64,000 nt of DNA from Bog-473 sp963741995 (GTDB lineage Bacteria; Actinomycetota; Acidimicrobiia; Acidimicrobiales; RAAP-2): contig CAVUKI010000008.1 of assembly GCA_963741995.1 (NCBI GenBank), forward strand, positions 183,077 to 247,076, read 5' to 3'. Position numbers and translations under genes: made by a program. Below are positions 33,287 to 42,635 of this stretch, piece by piece (the stretch's first letter is position 1; every line of letters begins with the position of its first letter). The notes under the pieces were generated by a model, which was not told where the DNA came from, did not search any database, and was given only the letters and a program-made list of their open reading frames with translations.

Positions 33287-33760
33287 ATGCACTTTCGATT
33301 TCTGCCGTCCAGCCTTCCCGAGAGGGTTGCAACAGGCGCGTTCATCCTCCACTCCGGGTTGGACAAGTGGAACGGGCCATCCGCACAGGCAGAGGGAGTT
33401 CATGCCATGGCTTCTGGCGCCTTCCCGTTCCTGAAGTCAATGCCGCCCGAGCGGTTCCTCAAGATGTTGGCTGCGGGCGAGGTGTTGACCGGCGCGCTCC
33501 TCCTCGCTCCTTTCGTCCCGAACGCGGTAGCTGGAGCGGCTCTCACCGGATTTTCGGGCTCTCTCCTCGCCATGTACGCGCGGACACCTTCATTACGGAA
33601 GCCGGGCAGCGTTTGGGCGTCCCCGGCAGGTATCGCCGTGAGCAAGGACGTGTGGATGCTGGGGATCGGCCTCGGGCTCCTCGCTGACGCAGTCAGGCGA
33701 CGGGGCGGCGCGACGGCTGGTTCTTCCGACAGGAAATCTGATCCGAAATGGAATGAATAG
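33287..33760 (+). CDS. DoxX-like membrane protein
   Basis: Four hydrophobic segments are visible (VATGAFILHSGLDKW, LKMLAAGEVLTGALLLAPFV, AVAGAALTGFSGSLLAMYA, KDVWMLGIGLGLLADAVRR). This and the sequence pattern of a first helix followed by GLDKW match small DoxX/DoxD-like proteins. It may act with thiol or quinone redox enzymes; glutathione peroxidase is encoded 69 nt downstream. ATG 33287 is preceded by a purine-rich site. Confidence 0.65.
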   Translation: MHFRFLPSSLPERVATGAFILHSGLDKWNGPSAQAEGVHAMASGAFPFLKSMPPERFLKMLAAGEVLTGALLLAPFVPNAVAGAALTGFSGSLLAMYARTPSLRKPGSVWASPAGIAVSKDVWMLGIGLGLLADAVRRRGGATAGSSDRKSDPKWNE

Positions 33761-33829
33761 GCTTGATCGCGGGTTTGAGCCGTGGCGGGCGACGTCGCCG
33801 CTGCAAGCGTTGACAGAAGAGAGGGAACC

Positions 33830-34366
33830 ATGGCGAACGTGTACGACTTCGAGGCCACTGCTGCTGACGGGAGCCAGGTGTCACTGAGAGACTACGAGGG
33901 CAAGCTCGCGCTTTTTGTGAACGTCGCCAGCAAGTGTGGGCTGACGCCGCAGTATGAAGGGCTGGAATCGCTGTATCGAGACGACAAGGATCGCGGCCTC
34001 GAAATCCTCGCCTTTCCCTGCAACCAGTTCAAAGAACAAGAGCCCGGAAGCGATGACGAGATTCAAGCCTTCTGCAAGGCAACCTACGACGTGAGCTTTC
34101 CGGTGTTCGCCAAAATAGATGTCAACGGGCCAACCGCCGACCCGTTGTATTCGTACCTACGCGGGCAGGCCCCTGGCGACTTCGGTCCGCAGTATGGGGA
34201 CTTCTACAAGGCCATTTCGAAGATCCGGCCCGATGCAGACGGCACCGACGAGGTCAAGTGGAACTTCACCAAGTTCCTCGTGGACCGCGAAGGGACGGTG
34301 ATCAAGCGCTACGAGCCACCCGTGTCGCCCTCCGAGATCAAGGCAGATCTTGAGCAGTACCTCTAA
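33830..34366 (+). CDS. glutathione peroxidase family protein
   Basis: NVASKCGLTPQY carries the peroxidatic Cys36, LAFPCNQFKEQEPGS the Gln66 region plus resolving-type Cys64, and KWNFTKFLVDREG the Trp/Asn of the catalytic tetrad. The 178-residue length is normal. In actinobacteria, which lack glutathione, these enzymes usually use thioredoxin. The start ATG 33830 has GAGGG upstream. The adjacent DoxX-like gene may belong to the same unit. Confidence 0.92.
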   Translation: MANVYDFEATAADGSQVSLRDYEGKLALFVNVASKCGLTPQYEGLESLYRDDKDRGLEILAFPCNQFKEQEPGSDDEIQAFCKATYDVSFPVFAKIDVNGPTADPLYSYLRGQAPGDFGPQYGDFYKAISKIRPDADGTDEVKWNFTKFLVDREGTVIKRYEPPVSPSEIKADLEQYL

Positions 34367-34375
34367 CCCGACTCG

Positions 34376-35383
34376 ATGACTCGGATCCCTGTTTCGATCT
34401 TGGACCTGGCGCCGATCAGGCGGGGCGAGACCGCAAGCGACAGTTTCGCCACCAGTGTGGCCCTCGCGCAGCGGGCGGAGGCTCTCGGTTACCAGCGGAT
34501 CTGGTACGCCGAGCACCACAACATCGCAGGCATTGCTTCGTCGGCGACGAGCGTTCTGATTGCGTACATCGGAGCGCAAACCCGGACGATCCGGCTGGGG
34601 GCGGGTGGCGTCATGCTGCCGAACCACGCGCCTCTGACGATCGCCGAGCAGTTCGGCACGCTGGCCGCGATGTACCCGGGGCGGATCGACCTGGGCCTCG
34701 GGAGGGCTCCAGGGTCGGATCAGAACACGATGTACGCGCTGCGGCGCGACCCGCGCTCGGCCGACAACTTCCCGCGGGATGTGGTCGAGCTGCAGGGCTA
34801 TCTCAACGGAGAAAGTCGAGTGCGGGGCGTGGACGCCGTCCCTGGCAAAGGCTCCCGCGTCCCGCTCTACATCCTCGGATCGTCACTCTTCGGAGCCAAG
34901 CTGGCCGCGGCCCTCGGACTGCCCTACGCGTTCGCCTCCCACTTCGCGCCGTCCGCGCTCCTTGAGGCGATCACCGCCTACCGGGACGATTTCCGACCCT
35001 CCGAGCAGCTGGAAAGGCCGTATGTGATGGCGGGGGTGAATGTCCTCGCCGCAGACACGACCGACGCGGCTCGCGAGCAACTCCGGGAGATTCGCCGGAT
35101 CCGAGCCGTCAGCCTTCACGGGCGACGGCTCGGTTTCCACGAAGAGGAGGTCACTGACGAGCAGGCAGACCAGTTGTTGGCCGCTGGCCTTTCGGTGCAG
35201 GTGGATCACATGCTCACCTATACGGCGGCGGGTACTCCGCGTGAAGTGGGCGACTACCTCCACGACTTTCTCGGGCTGACGGGCGCCGACGAGTTGATCA
35301 CGGTCCACCAAGTTCCCACAGCAGAGGGTCGACTGCGCTCGGTCACTTTGCTGGCCGAGGCGCTCGACACCGTGAGGGCGTGA
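34376..35383 (+). CDS. LLM-class flavin-dependent oxidoreductase
   Basis: Starts 9 nt after the peroxidase stop. IPVSILDLAPIRRGE, then YQRIWYAEHHNIAGIASSAT and RTIRLGAGGVMLPNHAPLTIAEQFGTL are the FMN/F420 contacts of luciferase-like monooxygenases of the YhbW type; RIDLGLGRAPGSD follows. FMN binding is more typical for this subtype than F420. The protein is full length (335 aa). Function in oxidation or detoxification is likely, but no substrate can be named. Confidence 0.92.
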   Translation: MTRIPVSILDLAPIRRGETASDSFATSVALAQRAEALGYQRIWYAEHHNIAGIASSATSVLIAYIGAQTRTIRLGAGGVMLPNHAPLTIAEQFGTLAAMYPGRIDLGLGRAPGSDQNTMYALRRDPRSADNFPRDVVELQGYLNGESRVRGVDAVPGKGSRVPLYILGSSLFGAKLAAALGLPYAFASHFAPSALLEAITAYRDDFRPSEQLERPYVMAGVNVLAADTTDAAREQLREIRRIRAVSLHGRRLGFHEEEVTDEQADQLLAAGLSVQVDHMLTYTAAGTPREVGDYLHDFLGLTGADELITVHQVPTAEGRLRSVTLLAEALDTVRA

Positions 35384-35488
35384 AGGTTCGGGAGGTCCGC
35401 CCGGTGACCCGCCCGGCGATGTGGTGGTCCTCGCTCGACTGGCCCAGGCGTCGAGTCTTGAGGGAGTCGGCGATGCGCGGCCCGGACT

Positions 35489-36529
35489 TCACGCCGGCTG
35501 TTTGCTGCCAAGCTCAGTCCGCTGTTCGAGTGTTCCGTCGGCGTGTCGGGCGAAACGACCGGCGTCGCGCGGCTGCACGGGATCATCGGTCGGCCAGGGC
35601 CATCCCCCGAACCCGGTGGTTTGGTAGTCGAGAAGCGCCTCCTCGATGCCGGCGCGATCGTTCATCACAAAGGGCCCGTACTGGGCGACCGGCTCACCGA
35701 TGGGTCGTCCTTGCAACACGAGCACCTCGGCGCCAGCGGGCCCGGCGGTCACGGCGACCGGCTCGTCAGGGCGGACAACCACTCCAGTCGACTTGGTCAC
35801 GGGCTGTTGCGCCACAGACGCCGACCCTTCGAACACATAGAGGGTCCGGGTTGTGTCGCCCGAGACTGCAGCCGGGACCACCCACCGGGCGAGTGGTTCG
35901 AGGACGAGATGCCAGATGGCCAGATCGGAGTCGGGGCGCGAGGCATAGGAGTCGGGTGGCGCAGCCAGAGGTTGATTCCCGTCGATCGCCCCGGCGATCG
36001 CCGTCAGCTCGCCGCGCCGCCCTTCATCGTCGGCAAGTACCAGACGGGGGATCTCCTCGCTCCATTGCATAGTGAAGTAGGGATCGACCATCTTGTCCTC
36101 GGATGGCAGGTTGAGCCAGATTTGGAACAGCTCGGTGGTGTTCGGGCCCGTGCGGTCAAGCAGGGGAAACATCTCGCAGTGCACGATGCCCGCCCCGGCG
36201 GTGAGCCACTGGACGTCGCCGCGTCCGAACCGAGCCGTGGCGCCGAGCGAGTCGGAATGGTCGATGAAGCCTTGACGGACGTAGGTCACCGTCTCGAATC
36301 CCCGGTGGGGGTGTTGGGGAAAGCCCGGCACAATGCTGCCGTGGTACATGCTCCAACCGTCGGCTCCGGAGAAATCCATACCGAGATCGCGTGCCTCCAG
36401 CGGTGCAGCGGGTCCCATGTGCTCATTCGCCGGCGGGTAGCGGTCCAGGTGGTGAACGCAGAAAAGGAAGGGGTCCGCGGTACCCCACTGCCTGCCGAGG
36501 GGAACCGTCTGAAGAACCGGACTCTGCAC
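35489..36529 (-). CDS. pirin family protein
   Basis: FPQHPHRGFETVTYVRQG holds the paired His metal ligands, WLTAGAGIVHCEMFP the remaining His and Glu; the C-terminal cupin follows (GTTRTLYVFEGSA-like segment, VVVRPDEPVAV, then AQYGPFVMN). Pirins are iron cupins, some with quercetinase activity. GTG 36529 gives a full-length product of about 346 aa. The frame is open upstream but unrelated. Confidence 0.88.
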   Translation of the reverse strand: MQSPVLQTVPLGRQWGTADPFLFCVHHLDRYPPANEHMGPAAPLEARDLGMDFSGADGWSMYHGSIVPGFPQHPHRGFETVTYVRQGFIDHSDSLGATARFGRGDVQWLTAGAGIVHCEMFPLLDRTGPNTTELFQIWLNLPSEDKMVDPYFTMQWSEEIPRLVLADDEGRRGELTAIAGAIDGNQPLAAPPDSYASRPDSDLAIWHLVLEPLARWVVPAAVSGDTTRTLYVFEGSASVAQQPVTKSTGVVVRPDEPVAVTAGPAGAEVLVLQGRPIGEPVAQYGPFVMNDRAGIEEALLDYQTTGFGGWPWPTDDPVQPRDAGRFARHADGTLEQRTELGSKQPA

Positions 36530-36617
36530 TTGCGAGAGCCTAACGATGATCAGTCCTTCGCAGTGCGGTGAGTGAGGCGACCACGCCTCCCTCCAGCGAA
36601 GCGTGTCGCTGCGTCTC

Positions 36618-37064
36618 TCACTCGGTATCGGCCGGCCCGGCGTCTTCGGAACCATCGCGGGCGGGTGCGTCGACGAAGACGAATATCTGGTCGAGGGCGG
36701 TGATCTGGAGCAGTCGCCTCACTGATGCGTTGGGATTGGCCAGGCAGAACTCGATCCCTGAGCCGCCCGCTCGCTTGTGGGCAGTCACGAAGACGGAAAG
36801 TCCCGTCGAGTCGAGGTAGATCAGGTCGGTGAGGTCGAGGACGAGGCGGCGAGGGGGATCCTCTGTGAACACACTCGCGAGCAGCTCGCGCAACGGCGGC
36901 GCCGACGAGAGGTCGAGTTCACCGCTCAGGCTGATGAAAGACTCCAGGTCACGATGCTGCACAGTCAGGCTGAGGGTCGGAGTCCCCGTCGATTCGAGAG
37001 CGCCCCCACCTGCCGTATCTCGTGTCGGTGTTCGCTGGGACTCGCCTGGCTCACTGTGCTCCAT
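36618..37064 (-). CDS. STAS-domain anti-sigma factor antagonist
   Basis: Residues about 40-140 form the STAS fold: LESFISLSGELDLSSAPPLRELL, RLVLDLTDLIYLDSTGLSVFV, the Ser of DSTGL being the kinase-controlled phosphorylation site of SpoIIAA/RsbV-type antagonists. The N-terminal 38 residues are disordered. It would bind an RsbW-like anti-sigma factor. A candidate partner in this window is the ATPase domain of the split signalling protein at 47.8-49.0 kb, though that is far away. Confidence 0.85.
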   Translation of the reverse strand: MEHSEPGESQRTPTRDTAGGGALESTGTPTLSLTVQHRDLESFISLSGELDLSSAPPLRELLASVFTEDPPRRLVLDLTDLIYLDSTGLSVFVTAHKRAGGSGIEFCLANPNASVRRLLQITALDQIFVFVDAPARDGSEDAGPADTE

Positions 37065-37487
37065 GTCATTCCTTCGATGGTTGCGTAGGACAATCGGAGC
37101 TCGGACCCATCCCTGCGGCCTCGAATCCATCTCTCGATCCCATGCGGGATCGGTGACGACAGTACCGCCGACCAGCGGACGATCGAAGTGGGGGACCGTG
37201 GCAGTGGTCCAGACGCAACACGTCAGTCCAGAAATACGTCAATCCGTCGTGCTTCGTGGAAGCGGATGGATCGGGTAGGGGACCACCAGCAGCGTGGAAC
37301 GCTCGAACACGGCCCGATGGGCGGTCTCCTGGAGACGCAGCGAGAACCCAGAAGTGCAGGTTGCAGCCGACCTCGAGGACTCTGAGGACCGCCTGAAGAA
37401 GGTTGCTGAAGGGTCGGCAGCGGAGGAATCGTGAGTGTCGATCACGTTCGATGGGTAACCATTTGAAATCGGGGTACAACGAGGGTC
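37065..37487. other. non-coding stretch
   Basis: No gene supported in 423 nt between divergent genes. Confidence 0.45.
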
Positions 37488-38366
37488 ATGGCACTTTCTG
37501 GTCGGGTTGCTCGTCCACTGCTCGCGTCAATCTTCGTCGTCGGGGGATGGGACGCGCTCTGGAATCCGGCGGTGAAGGACGAAAATGCCGTAGGAGTAGG
37601 CGAACCCCCTACTGAGAAGGCCGGGTTCGAGGATCTCGATGCTGAGATGCTCGTGCGTGTCAACGGGGCGGTGCAGATCGCTGGCGGGGTTCTCTTAGCG
37701 TTGGGAAAGTTCCGACGACTGGCCGCGCTGGCTCTGATCGGTTCGATCATCCCTACGACCTACGCCGGTCATCGGTTTTGGGAGGAGTCGGATCCCACCA
37801 CTCGGAGTCAGCAAAAGATGCAATTCCTGAAGAACCTCGGTCTTTTGGGCGGACTGATCCTGGCCGCCTTCGACACCGAAGGCGAGCCTTCGCTCGCCTG
37901 GCGAGCGAAGCGGCAAGCACGACAGCTTGAATCCGCCGTCGCCGCGGGCCGACAGACTGGCCATCGGAAGGCGCTCCGCGCGCGCAAGAGCCTGGCGCCC
38001 AGGGCAACCCATGCATCGAATGCCGGCATACAGACCGTTCGACGAGGGCGCGGCGCCGGTCGCCACGCCGGGCAACGCCTTGCTGCTGCCGGTCTCGATC
38101 TTGCTGAGTGGGCCGCCCCCGACCCTGAAGTGGTCAGTCACGCCCACGAGGTGGTGGCTGACGCGGTCAAGGGTTCGACCGAGACCGCTACCCACGCCGT
38201 CCAGCAGGCCGCTTCGTTTGTCTCAGACGCAGCGCGTCAACGACAGCCGCTGACCCGCAGTGCTCCTCATCCGAAGGTCGATGCAATCGTCCCGTATCTT
38301 GCTTCGGGTGCAGAACGCGCGACGGAGGTTTTGTCGAAGCTGCGAGAGAATCTCCCGGCCGACTGA
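37488..38366 (+). CDS. DoxX-family membrane protein with long basic C-terminal extension
   Basis: The first 125 residues are DoxX-like: VARPLLASIFVVGGWDALWNP, VRVNGAVQIAGGVLLALGKF, AALALIGSIIPTTYAGHRFW and FLKNLGLLGGLILAAFDTEG are four membrane segments in the usual order. The last 160 residues are hydrophilic, Arg/Ala-rich (AKRQARQLESAVAAGRQTG, KALRARKSL, GRHAGQRLAAAGLD, VKGSTETATHAVQQAA) and resemble amphipathic apolipoprotein-like helices. A histone-H1-like gene follows. The extension is unusual for DoxX proteins. Confidence 0.8.
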   Translation: MALSGRVARPLLASIFVVGGWDALWNPAVKDENAVGVGEPPTEKAGFEDLDAEMLVRVNGAVQIAGGVLLALGKFRRLAALALIGSIIPTTYAGHRFWEESDPTTRSQQKMQFLKNLGLLGGLILAAFDTEGEPSLAWRAKRQARQLESAVAAGRQTGHRKALRARKSLAPRATHASNAGIQTVRRGRGAGRHAGQRLAAAGLDLAEWAAPDPEVVSHAHEVVADAVKGSTETATHAVQQAASFVSDAARQRQPLTRSAPHPKVDAIVPYLASGAERATEVLSKLRENLPAD

Positions 38367-38511
38367 CTGGAACGGCGAGAGTTATTGCGGTGTTCATGTG
38401 AGCCGATAGGTCCCCGGGCGGGTACGCGCGGATTGCTCAGAGGGGTGGTCGCTTTCATTGCTGTCGCTACAGGTCCCCGGAGTACGGACGACGTTCAGTC
38501 GAAGATTCTCG

Positions 38512-38539
38512 TTGACATGCGGAAGGCACGCGTTAGCCT
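38512..38539 (+). promoter_or_regulatory. complete promoter of the histone-H1-like gene
   Basis: TTGACA (38512-38517), 16 nt, TAGCCT (38534-38539), then 7 nt to ATG 38547. Transcription should begin at or next to the start codon, giving a leaderless mRNA. Confidence 0.6.
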
Positions 38540-38546
38540 TGCCGCC

Positions 38547-39093
38547 ATGCCAGGAAAGATGGACAGAGCGGCCGAAGCTGTTGGAGATGCTGTCGGTACC
38601 GCTGAGGCGGCCGCGGCGGCAGCTGGATCAAAGGTACGTCAGGGTCTGGGCGATGCGGCGACTGCAGTTGCGTCTTCGAAGACTGCGGGACGAGTCGAAA
38701 AGCAAGCGCGTCCTCTCCGAAAGGCGGCCGCGAAGAAGGCCAAGAGCATCAAGAAGACAATCAAGAAGCAAGCGACCGTCGCCAAGCGCAAGGCCACCGG
38801 GGCCAAGAAGGCGGCCGAGAAACGCGTGCAGCGTAGCCAAGAAGGTTGGCGCAAAGAAGGTCAACCTCGTCCAGCGCAAGGCCACGGGAGCCAAGAAGAC
38901 GGCCAAGAAGACGGCAACCGTCGCCAAGAAGCGGGCGACCGTTGCCAAGAAGGCTGGCGCGAAGAAGGCCACGGGAGCCAAGAAGCGGGCGACGACGGCC
39001 AAGAAGACCGTCAAGAGGCGGGTCACTACGGCCAAGAGAACGGCCAAGAAGCGAAACACGGTCGCAAAGAAGGCTGCCAAGAAGCGGAGCTGA
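38547..39093 (+). pseudogene. histone H1-like Lys/Ala-rich nucleoid protein, frameshifted
   Basis: The frame starts MPGKMDRAAEAVGDAVG and becomes a repeat of Ala-Lys motifs (AAAKKAKSIKKTIKKQ, ATVAKRKATGAKKAA). Near 38829 one extra nucleotide must be skipped to stay in the repeats (VAKKVGAKK, ATGAKKTAKKTATVAKKRA, TAKRTAKKRNTVAKKAAKK) and stop at 39093. Without the correction the frame becomes Gln/Glu/Gly-rich nonsense. Such repeats are typical of HupB/H1-like tails, which coat DNA. Repeat slippage or sequencing error in the GC/AAG-rich repeat are equally possible causes. Confidence 0.75.
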
Positions 39094-39297
39094 CGCACTG
39101 CGCCGTCTCCGGCCATCCGGCGCGCCTCGGGCAGCGTCCGACCGAGGGCCTCACGCTCGACAATCAACCCGTTCCGGGGATGCGAAGTCGGGACCGAGAG
39201 CCTCCGGGCCCTCACCGCTTCTCTGGTCCCCTGCGGCACGGACGACACGGCGCCCGATAGCGTGAGCGGTCGTCGCACCGCATCCTGGGAGGGCACC

Positions 39298-40407
39298 GTG
39301 CAAACCGAAGCAGCTGTTCTGTGGGACCGTGAGGCCTGGAGCGTTGAGCCCATCGAGCTCGATCCCCCCAAAGAGGGCGAGGTCCTCATCAAGTTGGCGG
39401 CGTCGGGCATGTGCCACTCCGACGAGCACCTGCTCACCGGTGACATGCCCGTCCCCCTTCCGGTCATCGGCGGCCACGAGGGTGCGGGGGTGGTCGAGGA
39501 GGTGGGTCCCGGCGTGACCGGGCTGGTGCCGGGCGACCATGTGGTGCTCGGCTTCGTCCCGGCCTGCGGGAAGTGCCCTCCCTGCGCCACGGGCCACTCG
39601 AACCTGTGCGACGTCGGCGGCATCCTCATGACGGGCAAGCAGCTCGACGGCACCGTGCGTCACCACGCGAGGGGCCAGGACGTCTCCACGATGGTCTGTC
39701 TCGGCACGTTCGCTCCTTACACCGTGGTCAACCAGGCATCCTGCGTGAAGATCCTCGACGACATCCCGCTCGACAAGGCCTGCCTCGTGGGGTGCGGTGT
39801 CACCACCGGTTGGGGCTCGTCGGTGTACGCGGCGGACGTGCGACCCGGCGACAACGTGGCCGTGATCGGCATCGGGGGCATCGGGGCTTCCGCCGTGCAG
39901 GGAGCCCGTCTCGCCGGCGCCGAAACGATCTTCGCCATCGACCCCGTGCAGCTCAAGCGTGACCTGGCCCCCACCTTCGGTGCCACCCACACTGCGCCGT
40001 CCATCGAGGAGGCGTTCGGGCTCATTCACCAGGAGACCTGGGGTCACATGTGCGACAAGGTGATCTGTGCCATGGGTGTCGGTTCGGGGCCGATGATGGA
40101 CTCCATCCTCAACCTGGCCGCCAAGCGGGGCAGGGTCGTGGTCACCAACATCCATCCGTTCAACGAGACGGCCGTCACCATGAACCTCATGTTGTTGACC
40201 ATCTACGAGAAGCAGGTCGTGGGCAGCATCTTCGGCTCGGCCAACATCCACTCCGACATCCCCAAGCTGCTGAAGCTCTACCGCGACGGGCAGCTCGACC
40301 TGGACTCCATGATCACCAACACCTACAAGCTCGGCGACATCAACCAGGGCTACCAGGACATGCGGGACGGGAAGAACATTCGGGGCGTGCTCATCTACGA
40401 CGACTGA
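39298..40407 (+). CDS. NDMA-dependent-type zinc alcohol dehydrogenase
   Basis: Full-length (369 aa) medium-chain ADH. Catalytic zinc: Cys39 (GMCHSDEH), His60 and Glu61 (GGHEGAGVVEEVGPGV). Structural zinc: Cys90, 93, 96, 104 (ACGKCPPCATGHSNLC). NAD-binding GIGGIGASAVQGARLAGAE and LVGCGVTTGWGS follow. Length and the YKLGDINQGYQDMRDGKNIRG end match the actinobacterial NDMA-dependent (Rxyl_3153-type) group, which keeps a tightly bound NAD. Its physiological acceptor (possibly mycofactocin) is an inference, since no mft genes are visible. GTG 39298, Shine-Dalgarno GGGAGGG. Confidence 0.88.
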   Translation: MQTEAAVLWDREAWSVEPIELDPPKEGEVLIKLAASGMCHSDEHLLTGDMPVPLPVIGGHEGAGVVEEVGPGVTGLVPGDHVVLGFVPACGKCPPCATGHSNLCDVGGILMTGKQLDGTVRHHARGQDVSTMVCLGTFAPYTVVNQASCVKILDDIPLDKACLVGCGVTTGWGSSVYAADVRPGDNVAVIGIGGIGASAVQGARLAGAETIFAIDPVQLKRDLAPTFGATHTAPSIEEAFGLIHQETWGHMCDKVICAMGVGSGPMMDSILNLAAKRGRVVVTNIHPFNETAVTMNLMLLTIYEKQVVGSIFGSANIHSDIPKLLKLYRDGQLDLDSMITNTYKLGDINQGYQDMRDGKNIRGVLIYDD

Positions 40408-40435
40408 GGGCTCCGCGCCACGGCGCCGGGGAGCG

Positions 40436-40966
40436 TCAGGCCGTTGCGCCGTGGGTGCCCCAGATGTCGCTGCAGCGTTCGCAGACCTCTTCGGGCACCA
40501 CCCCGGCGCGCATGAGGAGTGCGAAGGCCTTGCACCCGAGGCAGATGCCAAAAGCCGACTCCAGCAGCGCGGCGGCGGCCAGGAGGCCCAAGAACACCTC
40601 GGCGGCCGTCCAGTAGCCGAGGCCGGTGAGGATGAGCGCGGTCAGGGAGAACGCCACGCCTATGGCCTGGGCGAACCGCTTGGGCGGGCCGGCGACCGGG
40701 CGCTCGGCGATCGGAAGGCGTGGCGTGACGACCCGCGTCACGAATTGGCCGAGCGGGCTGAGCGTCGGGCCCGTCAGCACCCGGGCCACGAAGCCGTAGG
40801 CGATGACAATGGTCGCCCAGCGCAGGTCGAGGACGATGGTGAGCACGCACATCAGGACGACGCCGGCCGCCACCAGGCGGGCCGAGACCTCGTTGACCGG
40901 GTTGGGGAACGAGAACAGGGCGCGCGCCCGCGTGGACGTGCCCGCCGAGGTGGTGTCGTGGGCCAT
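40436..40966 (-). CDS. DUF4395 membrane protein
   Basis: FPNPVNEVSARLVAAGVVLM begins the domain; membrane helices are VLTIVLDLRWATIVIAYGFV, AQAIGVAFSLTALILTGLGY and EVFLGLLAAAALLESAFG, followed by the conserved ICLGCKAF with a Cys pair and a C-terminal CERCSDIWG. DUF4395 proteins are integral membrane proteins often linked to thiol-redox or sulfur chemistry, but unknown. Cysteine pairs suggest a redox role. Confidence 0.85.
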   Translation of the reverse strand: MAHDTTSAGTSTRARALFSFPNPVNEVSARLVAAGVVLMCVLTIVLDLRWATIVIAYGFVARVLTGPTLSPLGQFVTRVVTPRLPIAERPVAGPPKRFAQAIGVAFSLTALILTGLGYWTAAEVFLGLLAAAALLESAFGICLGCKAFALLMRAGVVPEEVCERCSDIWGTHGATA

Positions 40967-41053
40967 GACCTGCTCCTTCCCGTTCCGCCGAACCCCGACC
41001 AGATTAGTCGGGTTTCGCTCGGGATGGACCGGGTGGGGTCCTCTGGGTCCGGC

Positions 41054-42577
41054 TCAGGTCTCGGGCAGCGGGACCGGCTGGGGCGGGGGCGGCCCCACGT
41101 AGCGAGCGGCAGGGCGGATGAGCCGGTTGTGGGCGGCCTGCTCCATGACATGGGTGCACCATCCGATGGTGCGTCCCGCCGCGAAGGTCGGGGTGAACAT
41201 CTCACGCGGGATCCCGCAGGTGTGCATGACCACGCCGGCGTAGAACTCGACGTTGGTGTAGAGCTGGCGTCCCGGCTTGAGCTCGGCCAGGACGTCGACC
41301 GTCGTGCGCTCGACCGACTGGGAGAACTCGACCAGCGGGCCGCCCAGCCGCTCCGTGACGCTGCGCAGGAGGAGCGAGCGCGGATCGTCGGTCTTGTAGA
41401 CGCGATGGCCGAAGCCCATGATGCGATCGCCACCTTCGACGGCCGTGCGGACGTACGCCTCGGCCCGGTCGGGCGTGCCGATGGCGTCGAGCATGTCCAG
41501 GGCCCTGCTCGGCGCCCCCCCGTGGAGCGGTCCCGACAGCGCTCCGATGGCCGCCACAATGGCGGCACCGAGATCGGCGCCTGTCGACGTGACCACGCGA
41601 GCGGTGAATGTCGACGCGTTGAAGCCATGGTCGATGGTCAGGATCATGTACTGCTCAATGGCCCGGGCGTGCAGCGGGCTGGGATCGGTCCCTGTCAACA
41701 TGTGGAGGTAGTTGGCGGCGAAGCCGAGGTCGTCTCGTGGTTCCACCGGCTCCTGCCCCTGCCGCAGGCGGTGCGCCGCCGCCAAAATCGTCGGCACGAC
41801 GGCGCAGAGCCCGAGCGCCTGGTCGTAGAGCTCGTCGGCACCGATGTCGTGGGTGGGGCGCCAGCCGAGCTCGGCGGCCAAGAGCGAGACCGCGGTGCGC
41901 AACACGTCGAGCGGTGCGCCGCGCCGGCACACCGCCGGCAACACGGTGCTCAATCCGGGTGGGAGGGCACGGCGGCGTCGTACCTCCTCGCCGAAGGCCG
42001 CGGCATCGGGGAGCTCGCCGCGAAACAGGAGATGCCAGACATCCTCGAGCGAGCGCTTCTCGGCGAGCTCGACCGCGGAGTACTGCCGGTAGTGGAAGAA
42101 GCCCTCCTTGCCTCGGACATCGCCGATCGTCGTCTCGGCCACCACCACGCCTTCGAGCCCCGCCGGGACGTCTCCGCTCGCCTCGCCCGCGGGCCGGATG
42201 CGCGCCACCGCCATGAGGTCGCGGAGGGAGACGACGCCGACGCAGCGGCCACCTTCGACCACAGGCAGGTGCCGGTAGTGGTGCGAGGTCAGGCTGGCCC
42301 ACGCCGCATCGGCCCGTTCGTCGGGACCGAGCGCGTCGGGACGGGAGGTCATCCAGAGGCGAACATGCTCCTCGTCGGGGTTGCCGTCGCCGGCTGCGGC
42401 GCGGAGGAGGTCGCGCTCGGTGAGGATGCCGACGACCTTGCCGTCGTCGGTCACCACGACAGAGCCCGTGTCTGCCTGCTGCATCGCTCGGGCCGCCTCG
42501 GCGAGGGTGTCGTCCGCGGCGCACGTCACCGCGGGGGAGGTCATGAGATCACGCACGATGGTTTCCATGTATCCCAC
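41054..42577 (-). CDS. citrate synthase with N-terminal CBS domain pair
   Basis: Residues about 6-60 (VRDLMTSPAVTCAADDTLAE, VVTDDGKVVGILTERDLLRA) and 70-130 (RHLPVVEGGRCVGVVSLRDL) are two CBS domains, which usually bind adenine nucleotides. Residues about 145-500 are a citrate synthase: GALSGPLHGGAPSRAL (catalytic His), IMGFGHRVYKTDDPRS (second His), NVEFYAGVVMHTCGIPREMF (Asp/Glu region), GRTIGWCTHVMEQ. This suggests energy-responsive carbon entry into the TCA cycle or methylcitrate synthesis. GTG 42577 has AAGGAG 7 nt upstream; ATG 42568 is the alternative. It is divergent from a second citrate synthase. Confidence 0.93.
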   Translation of the reverse strand: MGYMETIVRDLMTSPAVTCAADDTLAEAARAMQQADTGSVVVTDDGKVVGILTERDLLRAAAGDGNPDEEHVRLWMTSRPDALGPDERADAAWASLTSHHYRHLPVVEGGRCVGVVSLRDLMAVARIRPAGEASGDVPAGLEGVVVAETTIGDVRGKEGFFHYRQYSAVELAEKRSLEDVWHLLFRGELPDAAAFGEEVRRRRALPPGLSTVLPAVCRRGAPLDVLRTAVSLLAAELGWRPTHDIGADELYDQALGLCAVVPTILAAAHRLRQGQEPVEPRDDLGFAANYLHMLTGTDPSPLHARAIEQYMILTIDHGFNASTFTARVVTSTGADLGAAIVAAIGALSGPLHGGAPSRALDMLDAIGTPDRAEAYVRTAVEGGDRIMGFGHRVYKTDDPRSLLLRSVTERLGGPLVEFSQSVERTTVDVLAELKPGRQLYTNVEFYAGVVMHTCGIPREMFTPTFAAGRTIGWCTHVMEQAAHNRLIRPAARYVGPPPPQPVPLPET

Positions 42578-42635
42578 TATGACGCTCCTTCCCTGCGTCT
42601 GTAAACGTTGATCAAGTCAATGTAGAGTGGAGAGC
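42578..42635. promoter_or_regulatory. shared 58-nt control region of the two citrate synthase genes
   Basis: It contains the perfect palindrome TTGATCAA (42608-42615) and a TAGAGT box (42623-42628) 7 nt before ATG 42636. A single bound factor could control both divergent genes, and the HTH of the right-hand protein is a candidate. Confidence 0.4.

Noticed and set aside
40451..42604. 717-residue frame on the plus strand
   Set aside because: Antisense to the DUF4395 and citrate synthase genes; Arg/Gly-rich with no recognisable domain.
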